From Melieria omissa (lineage: Eukaryota > Arthropoda > Insecta > Diptera > Ulidiidae), in assembly GCA_963971225.1 (NCBI GenBank), contig OZ020267.1, positions 3,534,001 to 3,598,000 of the forward strand: 64,000 nt of DNA, given 5' to 3'. The notes under the pieces were generated by a model. It was not told the origin of the DNA. It did not search any database and saw only the letters and a list, made by a program, of their open reading frames with translations. Positions 11,981-22,705 of the stretch are shown here, piece after piece. Each line of letters starts with the position of its first letter. The stretch's first letter is position 1. The position numbers and the translations under genes are program-made.

Positions 11981-13425
11981 TATGTGTTTTGTATAAAACG
12001 GTCGCCTGGTTCAGCTCATTACTGCGTTGGACCGCACCACAGCAAATACAAGTAACATAGAACAATTGACCCAACTAGGTTTCGGGAACCTTTTGCAGTT
12101 TCCTGGCAGGACACTTACAACCTTTTCTTTCTTCCTTTTCTAATGCCCTTCATCCCCTTGAACGTATCTTTATATTAAAAATCGAAAATCCTCGCAGGAA
12201 CAGTCGACGGTTGTTAACTTCACAGATTTTTTGCTATCATCCCAGAGTGTTACTGCATCTAAAGTGCCAAGCAGTGACAGAAAGTGTGGCTTGCATTCGT
12301 TCTGAAAATGTTCTCAAAATGTAAAAACGATGTACACTTTGGACAAAAGAAAGCAATTCCTTTCTAATATAAAAGGAAGAACATGTTCTCCTTTAGGTTG
12401 GCGTCTGGTAGTCCAGGATTTGTAGTACACAGTACTCCCGGTGAGGTTTATACAATAAAATCTTTACAGTATAAACAATCCACAGACAATGCGTAGGAAC
12501 TTTTCAATAATGGACGTGGCTCGTCCAACGTGTAAGGAAAGAAATACCATCAAGTTTTGAATTTCAGTGGTAAAATATTATATACTTACAATTTGTTTAA
12601 TTTGGTTATTTAATAAATTTAATCAATTTAATTAATTTAATTTAATTTATTTAATCAATTAATAATTTTGGTTTATTAAATTACTTTTACACTTTAGTTA
12701 ATTTACAAAAAAACTATTGACTCCATTGCGGCTCTAGATTCTGAGGAACTTTTTTCATTGATCCATTTGTATCTTCTTCAGCACTCTTTGGATTTTATCA
12801 ATCAATTTATCATCAAGCAATCAACCTATATTTGTTTTTGACAGTTGTAAACTTTGTTTTCTATGCCAACTTTTTTATTTGTTTGTATTTCATTTCCCAC
12901 ACATTACTCGTCTGAATTTTTTTAAAAGTATTTTCGTGTCTTGAGGATGAAAACAAACCATTTTATTTTTATCTGATCGCTAGTTCGGGTGCTTTATACT
13001 TTGAATACATGTTGTAGATAGCAGTCAAAATTTGTAAGTTACATTGTTTAATTAAGTTAACTAATAAGCCCAGCACGCCAAAGAAGTTTTAAAAGTTAAT
13101 CAACTGAACCTATAGTTTTATAAAAGTAAATATAAATTTGGATATTTATGTTCCGAAAATCTAAAATTGTTTACTTCAGAACTTTTTTTAGTACATAAAC
13201 CTGGTTTTGATTTTGGTTCTGACACCCAAAACACCCTCTTGGCTACGCCCCTGGAGAGCACATGTGGGTTTAGAGAATTTTTACATTGATATGATGAAAA
13301 GAAATACTTAAGTAATACTTAACTTATTTAAATCTTTTTTGAAATCATAAAATTTTTTATTAGGGTTTAATTGGTTGGAGACCATCTGGACTATTTTTTA
13401 ATGGAAAATATATTTTTTCAATATA
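11981..13425. other. AT-rich non-coding DNA
   Basis: No gene found. 12590-12690 is a low-complexity TTTAATTAA tract. Around 13225-13255 the sequence read on the minus strand (CAGGGGCGTAGCCAAGAGGG) looks like one terminus of a hAT-type element, but a matching opposite end was not located. Confidence 0.5.
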
Positions 13426-13500
13426 ACACATCGGCTGATAAGTCCCCGGCCTGACGCATTGTAAGCGCCACAAAACGAGAAATAATATTTTTTATTTTAA

Positions 13501-14020
13501 CCCTTTCGGTTATTCTATGCCATATGGCATAGCCTCTTTTCAGTGCCTGTTTTAGGTCAAAAACTTGTGGATACTATATTTTAAAATTTTTGTATTTTTC
13601 TCTGAAGGTTTTTATGCCAAATAATGAATCAAATATTTTGATTAGTGTACCAAGTAAATTGTAGGGGTTGAGAAAGTGCGCAGTCCTATCAAGCTGCGTA
13701 TTTTACAAAACGAGGTCACTTCGTACTTTTATTTATTCTATTACAAAAATCAGTTTATTTTATAGGTTTATGTAAGTAATCTAGTAGGTATTTATTGCTC
13801 TAGTAAGTGTAAAAAAGTTAGATCCCAAATATAGTTCACTAAGGCTGTACGATTTTTTTTATTTCTTACCATTTGCCATATTTCATGATGCCCAAAAACC
13901 ACTTTTTCGATCAATATTTAAAAAAATGACTTTTGATTATTCATTATGTAGTCTGAAACAGTAATAAAATGGAAACGAATGATTTTTAAAGTTAAAAACA
14001 AAAAAGAAGTACCGAAAGGG
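13501..14020 (+). mobile_element. TTAA-type MITE, subfamily B copy 1, nested in mariner
   Basis: 520 bp bounded by CCCTTTCGGT and ACCGAAAGGG with exact TTAA duplications at 13497-13500 and 14021-14024. An 18-base perfect palindrome, CTATGCCATATGGCATAG, lies about 15 bases inside the left end only. Relatives are at 17317-17811 and 49254-49913. Non-coding. Confidence 0.85.
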
Positions 14021-14096
14021 TTAAGTAGTAACCTTCAAAAGGTGCTTGTAAAAATTTCATTACGATGTGATGGTTGGTTCAAAAGTAACATTTGTT

Positions 14097-14740
14097 TTAG
14101 TAAAACAACTTTACTCCTGTTCCACCATTGAAACAAAATCCTGGCTCGACAAGTGTTAGCCGCACTCTGCACTCTGGAAATCTACCATTATTGACTGGTT
14201 GGCTCAATTTAAACGTGGTCGTACGACCACCGATGATGCGCCGCGCTGTGGGCGGCCAATTAAGGTGGTTACACCGGAAAACTGTAAAAAAGTCCACAAA
14301 ATCGTTTTGGAAAACCGTAAAGTGAAATTGCAGGAGATAGCTGATACCATCAAAATATCAATGAAGCATGCGGATTTTATTTTGCATTACATTTGTCCAT
14401 GAGACAGCTGTTTCTAAAATGGGTGCCGCGTTTGCCAACAGACGCGGCAATGCACCGTGGCACAAGTCTCTCGCTACGATAGCAAAATTTCACGACCTAA
14501 ACTTCGAATTACTTCTGAACCCACCCTATTCCCTAGACTTGGCTCCCAGTGACCTTTATCTGTTTGAAGACTTAAAAAAAAGCTCGCAGGAAAAAATTTG
14601 GCTCGAATGAGGAGGTGGTCGCTCAAAAAAATACCTATTTAGAGGCCAAAGATAAGTCGTTTTACAAGAAAGGTGTCGAAATGTTAGAGAAGTGCTGGAA
14701 TGAATGTGTCGCTCTTGAAGGAAACCATGTTGATGAATAA
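14097..14740 (+). pseudogene. Mariner transposase pseudogene, core deleted
   Basis: Two blocks of a mariner transposase can be read in different frames. 14190-14400 carries the part after the first helix-turn-helix (AQFKRGRTTTDDAPRCGRP, then the KKVHKIVLENRKVKLQEIAD helix region). 14430-14600 carries the C-terminal catalytic part with NAPWHKSLATIAKFHDL and PPYSLDLAPSDLYLFEDLKK, including the SPD-like segment. The central part with the first catalytic aspartate is missing, joined by a deletion near 14430, and a stop closes the first block at about 14401. It cannot make an active enzyme. Identification as mariner is firm; the subfamily is less certain. Confidence 0.85.
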
Positions 14741-14805
14741 AAATAAATTTCTCAAAAAAATTTTGTTTTCTGCCTTAGACCGGGGACTTACCAGCCGATG
14801 TGTTA

Positions 14806-16564
14806 TAACATTTTTTCAGCAACTCAAGTAGAGCTAGAAATTTCTGAAAAAAGTATTAAATGAAGGTTTCGATGTTAAGGCTTTTGTTTCTGTTTGAGGG
14901 AGGGCGGGGGGGGGGGGGGAAGGAATGATAATTTTTTCCAAAAAAGACAGTAAGTATTTTTTCAATATTTTACTCAGTACAAGCTTTTATAAGAAAATTT
15001 TCCGAAAAACGTAAAGGGGGGTAAGAAAAAGATACATACAAAAAATATTCACATTTTTAATGCAAACAACTTTGTCCTTGACATTGAAACTCTAGCACTT
15101 CAAGTTGTTATACTTTCCGTTTCTGTAAGGACCCTTTAACCTTTATGTCCAAATTATAAAAAAATTCAGTAGTGCTGGCCTATTACTTTGTTTTGCAAAA
15201 ATGATCTGTACGACGTCCTCTTTCAGAAATATACGTTCGTTATTCTGTTGCACAGAAAAAGTTCGAATTTGTTGTACTGTGTAGTTATTTGATTTTTGCA
15301 CGTCTTTCATTTGCATTACTTTTATTTCATTTTTCGATTTTTTTTTTATTAAAAATTTAGTAGATTCCACTGGTTGGCAGTTGAAGTTCAGGTGTCTAAA
15401 AATTTCAATTATAATCCAAACTTTGCCATGGTTGATCAGTTGACTTTAGATATTATCGCAACTGTACAAAGTGAATCATTCACACCGAAAAAAAAGAAAA
15501 TAAAAAGCAACCACCTCAACACAATGGACCACAATTGTCTGCACTGCACAGCCACAGTTGAGATCTTCTTGATTTGAAGCCAACAATAAAAGCATCGTGG
15601 CTGGCAGTTTTTGGCAGTTTCGTTTCTCGTAATGAATGCTAATTGTGCATTTCGGTTTTCTAGTTCATTTTGCCACACTCTCTAAACAGCATTCTCGGAA
15701 ATTAACTCGGTCAATACATTCGGCCCAACGTTTTTAACTATGTAGATCGAAAATTCAAAGCGTATCCGTGGGTGTGTGTGTGTGACTGACCGCCAGTACG
15801 TCAAGTTAAGTTAAGTGAAAACACAAACGGGAGGTGCTAATTTCATGAAGGTTTAATTAGACGCCCAACATTTTCTCCCCTTCACACAACAACACAACTG
15901 CACGTCGCATATTGTCGTCGCCTCCACTGTTATAGGCTGATCTCGTTGTATCCGGGAGCACTTTGGTTAGTGGGCAACATTTTCACTTATTGCGAGCAGT
16001 CTTTGCTTTTCACATTTACCTCCACATGGGTCTTTGAATCGGTCGAGTGGGCCGTAAAAAGCAGCCACAAGCAAACAGTAATCACGTTTGCGCTATGTGC
16101 AAATTCGCTGCACATTTGCTGAGACGAATATGAATTGAGCAAACCCACTCAGCCGGTCAACAAATCAAATGATGCTGTTTGACAACCCATTTCAACCCAA
16201 CGATTGATTTTCGGGGAGCTTCTCGTCAACACCAAACTGACCTGGCAACCCGATTCGGTTGCATAACAACTTAGCACCATCAAAGTCTGCGCTGATTTGG
16301 CAATCGGTGTTTTTCCAACAGATTTCTTTACGTATTTTATTTGTTTTATGGCGCCATGTGGGCAATAAACTTGTAACGATGTTCGTGAATATTTACTGTT
16401 GTGCGGCACGCAAGTCAACAATGAGCGAAAGCAAGTGCAAGAAATCACATAAGAAAGCATTTTTTTTTAATTTAATTACTATAATTTACTCTTTTATAAA
16501 CAATATTTATGCTTACAACAACGAAATGTTAAAAAAAAATGTACAAAAAACAAAATAGAAAACT
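14806..16564. other. Non-coding DNA between mariner and first tRNA
   Basis: AT-rich with a G-run at about 14904-14919 and a short TG repeat near 15772. The part 15700-16470 is GC-richer and without repeats. No coding region is supported. Confidence 0.5.
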
Positions 16565-16637
16565 CGCCCGAGCAGGGACTTGAACCCTGGACCCTTGGAT
16601 TAAAAGTCCAATGCTCTACCGACTGAGCTACCCGGGC
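16565..16637 (-). tRNA. tRNA-Lys-TTT: tRNA-Lys (anticodon TTT), copy 1
   Basis: A 73-base cloverleaf on the minus strand: GCCCGGG acceptor, A box TAGCTCAGTCGG, anticodon loop CTTTTAA (anticodon TTT), B box GGTTCAAGTCC, and CTCGGGC closing the acceptor with discriminator G. No intron. The T-rich trailer just downstream on the minus strand contains TTTT for pol III termination. It is identical to the three other copies in the window; copies 1 and 2 also share about 20 bases of trailer, pointing to duplication of a unit larger than the tRNA. Confidence 0.98.
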
Positions 16638-17316
16638 ACATACCAATTCGACAGCTAATATTTGTTTTGTTACCACAACACTGTAGAAATTCTCTTTCGC
16701 TCACTTGCGTGTCATCTATTTGTCATTATTCAAAGCTGTTAGCTCACGTAATAAACAACAGATGGCGCTGGCCAATATCGAGACCGGTTCACAGCAGAGC
16801 ATTGCCAGCAGTGATGAAGTTTATGGAATTATTTCGTTGCCATGTGCTCACCAGTAAATACATTCATAATAATATAATAATTATAATTTGTTGTTGGAAT
16901 TTTAATTTTGCACTATTATTAATTAATTTTGTATGAGTGGAAGACAGTATAGCCCACAATTCGTTAATTATTTAATATTTAAATGATTTTTGTACACAAG
17001 TCCCAGTGCCAGATTTGATAATTTTGATACGAATTCTTTCGAGTTGAAATTATAAAAGTAATGTTAGCATTTGCTTGAAAGTGCATGTAGACCAGTTGAA
17101 CTCTCTCATAGTACTTAATAAACAAAATCTCATTGCTGCTGTGTTGAATAATCCGTCGAGTTGTAAACTTATAAATAGGAAGCGGATTTCCATTAAAATT
17201 CATGTTTTTCTGGGTATGTTCTCATTAAAATGGATGAAATATCTTTCCAAAACAGGAAATTTCCTTAAAGATGGCATTCAATCGTTAGTGCATATTTTTT
17301 GCATATTTCGCGTTAA
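16638..17316. other. AT-rich spacer
   Basis: Non-coding spacer upstream of tRNA copy 1; no gene or clear element was seen. Confidence 0.5.
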
Positions 17317-17811
17317 CCCTTTCGCTATTTTGTTGCCATATGGCATATGCTACTTTGTGGACGTCTGAACCCTCTGTGGTTTCAAGAATACATTTTAGCT
17401 TGAAGTTTTAGGAAAAATACGAAATTAATAAACTGCATACTAAAGTTTAAAGAAGAAAAGTATACAGGTTTTTTAATGGTATATCTTGACATAGTAAAGG
17501 AAGAAGACGCAGAAATCTTTAGATAACTTTTTTATTTGACGTTTTCTTTCAATTTAGATACTTTTTTTTTAATATTGGCTAAAGTAAATTAAGAAATATT
17601 CAAATTTATGCTATGCGTAAACAGTTTTATGTTAAAGTAATTATTTCAGCCACAACGATGTGGTTGCTCTCATAGAAAAGCACTCTAAAATAAAGGGTCC
17701 GAGCATAAAAATTAAAAAATTTCTTATGGAATGTTGCTACAACCACATAGAAGCTAAAAACGTAAAAATTACAATTTTAACTTTCGCCAGTAACAACCTG
17801 TAGCGAAAGGG
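17317..17811 (+). mobile_element. TTAA-type MITE, subfamily B copy 2
   Basis: 495 bp with ends CCCTTTCGCTA and TAGCGAAAGGG and exact TTAA duplications (17313-17316, 17812-17815). The palindrome core TGCCATATGGCA sits about 18 bases inside the left end. Non-coding. Confidence 0.85.
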
Positions 17812-17842
17812 TTAAGCATATTTTTGATTTTATATATATATA

Positions 17843-18575
17843 TCAGGTGTACAACTTTGCTTCCGCCGTTTTTTTCCAAAATTAAAAGCTTTATTGCGAA
17901 AAAGTGCTTACAGATGTATTATTCAAAGTATTGTCCGTCGCTAGCGACAACTTTCTCCCATCTTTCCGGCAATTTTCGGATCCCGGCTCGAAAAAAGGAG
18001 TCCTCTTTTGACGCTAACCATGAAGCAATCCATTTTTCCAATTCTTCGAAGGATTGAAAATGTTGATCTGCCAGGCCGTGTGCCATCGAACGGAATAGGT
18101 GGAAGTCAGAAGGGGCGACATCTGGGGAATACGGCGGGTGGGGCAAGACTTCCCATTTCAGCGTTTCCAGGTACTTTTTGACCACTTTTGCGACGTGAGG
18201 CCGAGCATTGTCGTGTTGTCATGTTTGTCTTCGACATCGAAATCACCATTTTTAAAACGTTGAAACCACTCCCGACACGTTCTTTCACTCAGAGCAGCAT
18301 CACCGTAAGTTTCTGAGAGCATTCGATGCGCTTCAGCTGCATTTTTTTTTCGAATTGTAACAGAAAAGCAAAACTTCCCGCAAATGGCGAGAATTGGGCA
18401 CATAAACGGACATTTTCGAGCGTGAATAATACGAAAACAAGAACAACTGTCACTGAAACGGCGATGACAATTCGTTAGGCACTGTCCACACTCACTTTAA
18501 AGGCATTACCATCTATGTATTTCAACCAGCCTCAGCCGGTACAGCCACCTATCGGAAGCAAAGTTGTACACCTGA
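17843..18575 (-). mobile_element. Mariner-like element, internally deleted
   Basis: 733 bp between inverted repeats starting TCAGGTGTACAACTTTGCTT, each flanked by TA. The transposase relic is on the minus strand. The 3' end of the element lies only about 30 bases from the TTAA MITE at 17317-17811. Confidence 0.88.
17919..18403 (-). pseudogene. Mariner-like transposase pseudogene
   Basis: The N-terminal part (18403 down to about 18200) has the mariner helix-turn-helix signature AAEAHRMLSETYGDAALSER followed by TCREWFQRFKNGDFDVEDKH. The C-terminal part (about 18185 down to 17919) has HPPYSPDVAPSDFHLFRSM and the end region FEELEKWIASWLASKEDSFF. The two parts are in different frames and are joined across a deletion that removes the first two catalytic acidic residues. 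The terminal inverted repeats are well kept, so the element could have been moved by an active relative. Confidence 0.85.
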
Positions 18576-18699
18576 TATTATATATACATTATACACATAT
18601 TACATATACATTATTTTCTTTCTGAAAATTGAAATAAAACGCACATTTTACAGTACTGTCGCATGGCCAGTCCATTATTCAAATCAAATAACGATTATA

Positions 18700-19260
18700 A
18701 TAGCCTAGACAGACGGCAGCGTTAATGTGCATTAAAAACTCCCAAATGCAAATTAGAAATTCACCCCGACAGACGACAAACTGACTCACAAATGCAAATT
18801 AGAAATTCACTCTGACAGACGACAAACTGACATCTGAGTTTTATTTTGTTGAAATGGAAAGGCGACAAAAATTACTATTCGCGGCAGCGGTCTTGATTCA
18901 AAAGCAAAATGCAATTCAAAGAAAGCTGCAATTACTTTTGCTGAAACTACTTTACAATGCCAGAACCATCAATGCAATAGCTCACACAAATATCAATGTG
19001 ATGGTACAAGCTGGGATCCTAGTTTCACCCTCTGAGATAAGAGCAAGACGGTTGTGGAAATTTTTTTTTTTCAAATTTTCGTTTTTGTTTTATTTTGACT
19101 TGTCACTTTCAGAAAATTATCGATTTATTTCGACGGCATTGTCATATTGAAATTCCTAAATGCAGTACAAATGCTCATTAATTTCGTGCATTTGCGCCAG
19201 CGCTAATGTGCATTTGAGTGAGCTAATGCACGAAATAATTTGCTCTTTCTGTTTCAAGCC
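18700..19260 (+). other. Transposon relic with 46-bp tandem repeats, possibly PIF/Harbinger
   Basis: A 46-bp unit containing AAATGCAAATTAGAAATTCA occurs at 18744 and 18790. It is followed by an open frame from ATG 18854, and AATGTGCAT motifs appear in the repeat region and again near 19200. The frame reads MERRQKLLFAAAVLIQKQNA and reaches RARRLW before low-complexity sequence; this resembles the start of Harbinger-type transposases only loosely. Family and boundaries are uncertain. Confidence 0.3.
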
Positions 19261-19450
19261 CTTAACGCATTGAAACAATTTGAAGTTTCTTAATATCGAA
19301 TGGGTATTTATACATTTTTAAATGAATATCTTTATCTAATATCTTTATCTAATAGAAATTATATGACAATGGAAACAACAAAAAATAATTATAACAATGA
19401 GCGCATGAATTAAAAAAATAATTGACAAAAAAAAAACAAAATAGAAAACT

Positions 19451-19523
19451 CGCCCGAGCAGGGACTTGAACCCTGGACCCTTGGATTAAAAGTCCAATGC
19501 TCTACCGACTGAGCTACCCGGGC
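19451..19523 (-). tRNA. tRNA-Lys-TTT: tRNA-Lys (anticodon TTT), copy 2
   Basis: Identical over all 73 bases to the other copies, with intact A and B boxes and anticodon TTT. Downstream on the minus strand it shares AGTTTTCTATTTTGTTTTTT with copy 1, which includes the T-run terminator. Confidence 0.98.
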
Positions 19524-20301
19524 ACGTACAAGACTCGTGCCAAATGTTTCATTTCAATACATGAGTATAAAAATAACTAAAATTTTCAGTCGCACTATTA
19601 GAACCTCTACATACTTATAGATTCACTACATTTTATATGTCAATTCAGAAACGTTAGAAGCCACGAGCAATTCAGTTGATTTGTTTTGCTTAAAATAGAA
19701 TACAGCTAATATTGAAGTAGAAATTGAATGGGTATTTGTAGCTTGAAAAATTTGACAAATAATTGCTTTAAATAGTAGGTAAATCAAAAATATATGACAA
19801 TTTTTAATAAATCAATTCAATCAATTGAATGAGTGCAGCAGAAGTCTAAAGTGGACTTAGCATCAAAAACTTGGAGCTGCCCTTTACTAACTCGATGCAC
19901 TTTGCATCGATGTCTTTTTCGCTTGCGCGACCCAGCAACTTGAGACGATTTCGGCCAAATTGGGTAAACACATTACAAGTACTTACTTTAAAAACATTTA
20001 TTAGCAAACAAACATATACAAATAATAAAATTTAACGAGTTTATTCATTTATATGTCGAAAACAACAAACTTTGACATATATTACACTCTGTAATTAGTT
20101 GACAATTTAAATTGGCCGAGCGCCGCTCGAGTCTTCTTCTCTTCTTGACTGGCAAAAAAGAAAAGAAGAAGTTTCAAGAAGACTTTTCTGAGACTTTTAT
20201 TAATTCTTTTCGGAAACCATACAAACGGTGAAAATGTGGCTTATTAATACATATGTTTGTATTTTTTCGTAAGAACTTCAAGCTTTTAAATGTAAGAAAC
20301 G
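19524..20301. other. AT-rich spacer before the LINE
   Basis: No gene is visible. A short GC-richer patch lies at about 19860-19970. Confidence 0.5.
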
Positions 20302-20314
20302 TATATAAAAGTTG

Positions 20315-21685
20315 GGGACTGAGACCGAAGTGGCTTCAGAGTTTATACTCCTTAATAGTTCTGCCGACTATCACCTACGGGGCGATAGTGTGGTGGAGGA
20401 AAACCACGGAAATAACAACTGTGACTAAGCTGGGAAAACTTCAAAGACTAGCGAATACCTGTATAACAGGATGTCTCAGTACTACACCAACGGCAGCCCT
20501 AAATGTTATATTGGGGATTCTGCCACTGGAACTAAATGTGCAAATGGCTGCAACCATCAGCGCACACAGACTAATGCATAGTGGATCCATACATAGGGAT
20601 GCACATGCAATCGGTCACCTATCCATGTTGAAGGATAGGAGGCGAGATGGAGGCTTCTGGATGCCTCTGGATCTGATGCCACCGAAACACCTCTTCAGGA
20701 AGAACTACTCTACGTACATACCGCATAGGGAAGACTGGGCTGCTAATAGAATCAGTCTCACGTGTGATGACATTGTCTGGTACACTGATGGCTCAAGGAT
20801 GGAAGGCGGAACGGGAGCTGGAATATTTAATACTAGCTCCCAATTAGCAGTTAGTCTGGGAGACACGGCCACAGTCTTCCAGGCTGAGATCTTTGCCATA
20901 AACGAGTGTGCCAGGAAAATACTGACTCTCAATGTCAGGAGAAAGAGGATAATCATAATGTCCGACAGCCAGGCTGCAATAAAAGCTTTGAGCTCGACGA
21001 CGTTTGATTCCAAACTAGTCTGGGAGACAGCAAATGTTCTCCAAGACATTTCAAAGGATAACCGGGTGATAATACACTGGGTTCCTGCGCACTGTGGGCA
21101 CGATGGAAATGAGGAAGCGGACAGATTGGCAAAGGAAGGGGCGGCAAAACGACCCTATGGACCTGAGCCAATCATAGGTGTCAGCAGAGCTCATTTCAGG
21201 CATTATGTCAAACAGGAATTCAAAAATCGGGCCAACCAGAAATGGTCCAATACGGTGGGACAACGCTGTTCCAAGCTATTCTTTCCGGCCTATTCGGAAG
21301 GCAAATCTAAATACCTATTGGACCTAAGCAGAAAGGAGCTTAAGTTCATGACGGGAATTCTGAGCGGGCACTGCCTGCTAAATATGCATAAAGCGCGGCT
21401 GGGATTGACAGATAGCGAACTATGCAGATTCTGCATGGAAGATGATGAAACATCCGTGCACATCATAACCGAGTGTCCCGCTCTCTTACACGCAAGGAAG
21501 CGTATACTGGGAAGGGAACTAATTCAGACAAACGAGCTGTCTGGAACTAATCTGGGAAAAATCAAGGAGTTCCTGGACAGTATTGGGGGAGATGAACTCC
21601 TCCAATAAAGAAAAGGGATACGACACAATAGTTCTCTTTGGACGCAGTGTCTCGGGCAGTTGATGCTCGGCTCCCGTATCTATTC
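20315..21685 (+). mobile_element. 5'-truncated non-LTR retrotransposon with 13-bp target duplication
   Basis: The direct repeat TATATAAAAGTTG flanks the insert at 20302-20314 and 21686-21698, giving exact ends. The insert starts inside the reverse-transcriptase frame at GLRPKWLQSLYS, so it is a 5'-truncated copy of 1371 bp, as expected of target-primed reverse transcription. The 3' end has no poly(A). The protein part places it among RNase H-bearing LINEs (I/LOA-like clades). Confidence 0.9.
20316..21608 (+). CDS. LINE reverse transcriptase C-terminus with RNase H (truncated)
   Basis: An open frame of about 430 codons of element origin; the 20 residues before it in the same open frame come from host flank and are not part of the element. 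Order, numbering the whole open frame from 20253: end of the RT domain with ITYGAIVWW and LQRLANTCITGCLSTTPTAA (40-82); an RNase H domain starting at WYTDGS with the acidic set D179, E212, D238 (MSDSQAA) and D290 (HCGHDGNEEADRLA) all present; and a C-terminal zinc-knuckle-like motif CRFC...HIITEC (C391, C394, H403, C408). The RT catalytic YADD region is lost by truncation, so the copy is dead. The uninterrupted frame and perfect target duplication suggest a recent insertion. Confidence 0.88.
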   Translation, partial: GLRPKWLQSLYSLIVLPTITYGAIVWWRKTTEITTVTKLGKLQRLANTCITGCLSTTPTAALNVILGILPLELNVQMAATISAHRLMHSGSIHRDAHAIGHLSMLKDRRRDGGFWMPLDLMPPKHLFRKNYSTYIPHREDWAANRISLTCDDIVWYTDGSRMEGGTGAGIFNTSSQLAVSLGDTATVFQAEIFAINECARKILTLNVRRKRIIIMSDSQAAIKALSSTTFDSKLVWETANVLQDISKDNRVIIHWVPAHCGHDGNEEADRLAKEGAAKRPYGPEPIIGVSRAHFRHYVKQEFKNRANQKWSNTVGQRCSKLFFPAYSEGKSKYLLDLSRKELKFMTGILSGHCLLNMHKARLGLTDSELCRFCMEDDETSVHIITECPALLHARKRILGRELIQTNELSGTNLGKIKEFLDSIGGDELLQ

Positions 21686-21698
21686 TATATAAAAGTTG

Positions 21699-22110
21699 AA
21701 GAAATTTGAAAAGCAAACATAACATCGAAAATTCATTGAGCATTTTTACTTTGCACACTCCTTGCAGACCGTTTCGCTGTGCCTTGTGTGTACATGTTTT
21801 TGTATATTTTCTATCCACACTGCGTGGACCATATTCAAATCGACGCTTTTTTCGTTCTAGTTCTGGGATATTTTTTTAAAACACCTTAAAAAATGTAAAA
21901 CTAATGTCTTTCACAACAGTGATACAATAACTTAATATTATGAAGCTATGGGCTGATACGTTAATTAAATCGTTGTAGATGATAAAATGTTGGAAATAAG
22001 AAGAAAACGTAAGCAAGACCATTCAGTAAAAACTGAACTCGAAATGTGAATAAAATGAAAATGTGTTGAAAAGTAATAAGGAGGAGGAGGGAGCAAAAAA
22101 GAAGGCAAAT
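21699..22110. other. Spacer between LINE and 5S gene
   Basis: No gene seen. The last bases (forward AAAAAA at about 22096-22101) form a T-run on the minus strand just after the 5S gene and may serve as its terminator. Confidence 0.5.
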
Positions 22111-22228
22111 GCCAACAACACGCGGTGTTCCCAAGCGGTCCCCCATCCAAGTACTAACCGCGCCCGACGCTGCTTAATTTCGGTGATCGGACGAGAACCG
22201 ATGTATTCAGCGTGGTATGGTCGTTGGC
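22111..22228 (-). rRNA. 5S rRNA: 5S ribosomal RNA gene, single intact copy
   Basis: The minus strand from 22228 reads GCCAACGACCATACCACGCT and ends GTTGTTGGC, the typical dipteran 5S sequence. 118 bases are seen against the usual 120. The internal control region (AGCAGCGTCGGGCGCGG and following) is intact and no break was found by eye. A T6 run follows about 10 bases downstream for pol III termination. It is not in a tandem array here: it is alone, same strand, between tRNA-Lys copies 2 and 3. It may be an expressed dispersed gene or a recent stray copy. Confidence 0.96.
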
Positions 22229-22632
22229 GAATGTTCATTCGATTATTCACCTACATTTCATGTCAGTAGATTTTGACATTATTTTTGTTTTTGGAAATGT
22301 TCTCAACAAAATGGATGAAATATCTTTTCGAATCAGAAAAATTCAATAAAATGTATGTTTCGATAGTACTCGATAGTAAAATAAATCATTCTTTGCTAGT
22401 ATGAACATAGAACAATTTTTTAAGAGGGAAACTAAGATATTCTGCCTTGCATCATTAACCTCATATAAACCACACTGTAGAGCAAAATTCACCTAGACAG
22501 AAGTCGTAGTTAAAATTGTTTAACATATATGCTTAAATCATCGACCCCTATTGCCGGTCCTTTTTACAATATATACTTATGTACATATATATGGTACATA
22601 TATTTTTTTAATAAAATTAAAAAAAGTATATT

Positions 22633-22705
22633 CGCCCGAGCAGGGACTTGAACCCTGGACCCTTGGATTAAAAGTCCAATGCTCTACCGACTGAGCTACC
22701 CGGGC
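22633..22705 (-). tRNA. tRNA-Lys-TTT: tRNA-Lys (anticodon TTT), copy 3
   Basis: Identical 73-base cloverleaf with anticodon TTT and intact internal promoter. The minus-strand trailer reads ATATACTTTTT, providing a terminator. It lies about 400 bp upstream (on the minus strand) of the 5S gene. Confidence 0.98.

Larger units (their letters stand above)
13426..14803 (+). mobile_element. Mariner element, internally deleted, with nested TTAA MITE
   Basis: The ends are inverted copies beginning ACACATCGGCTGATAAGTCC, with TA on each side. The transposase relic at 14097-14740 identifies it as mariner, resembling the irritans-type group by terminus and protein. A 520-bp TTAA element (13501-14020) is inserted in its 5' leader, so the mariner is the older of the two. 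Confidence 0.85.
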
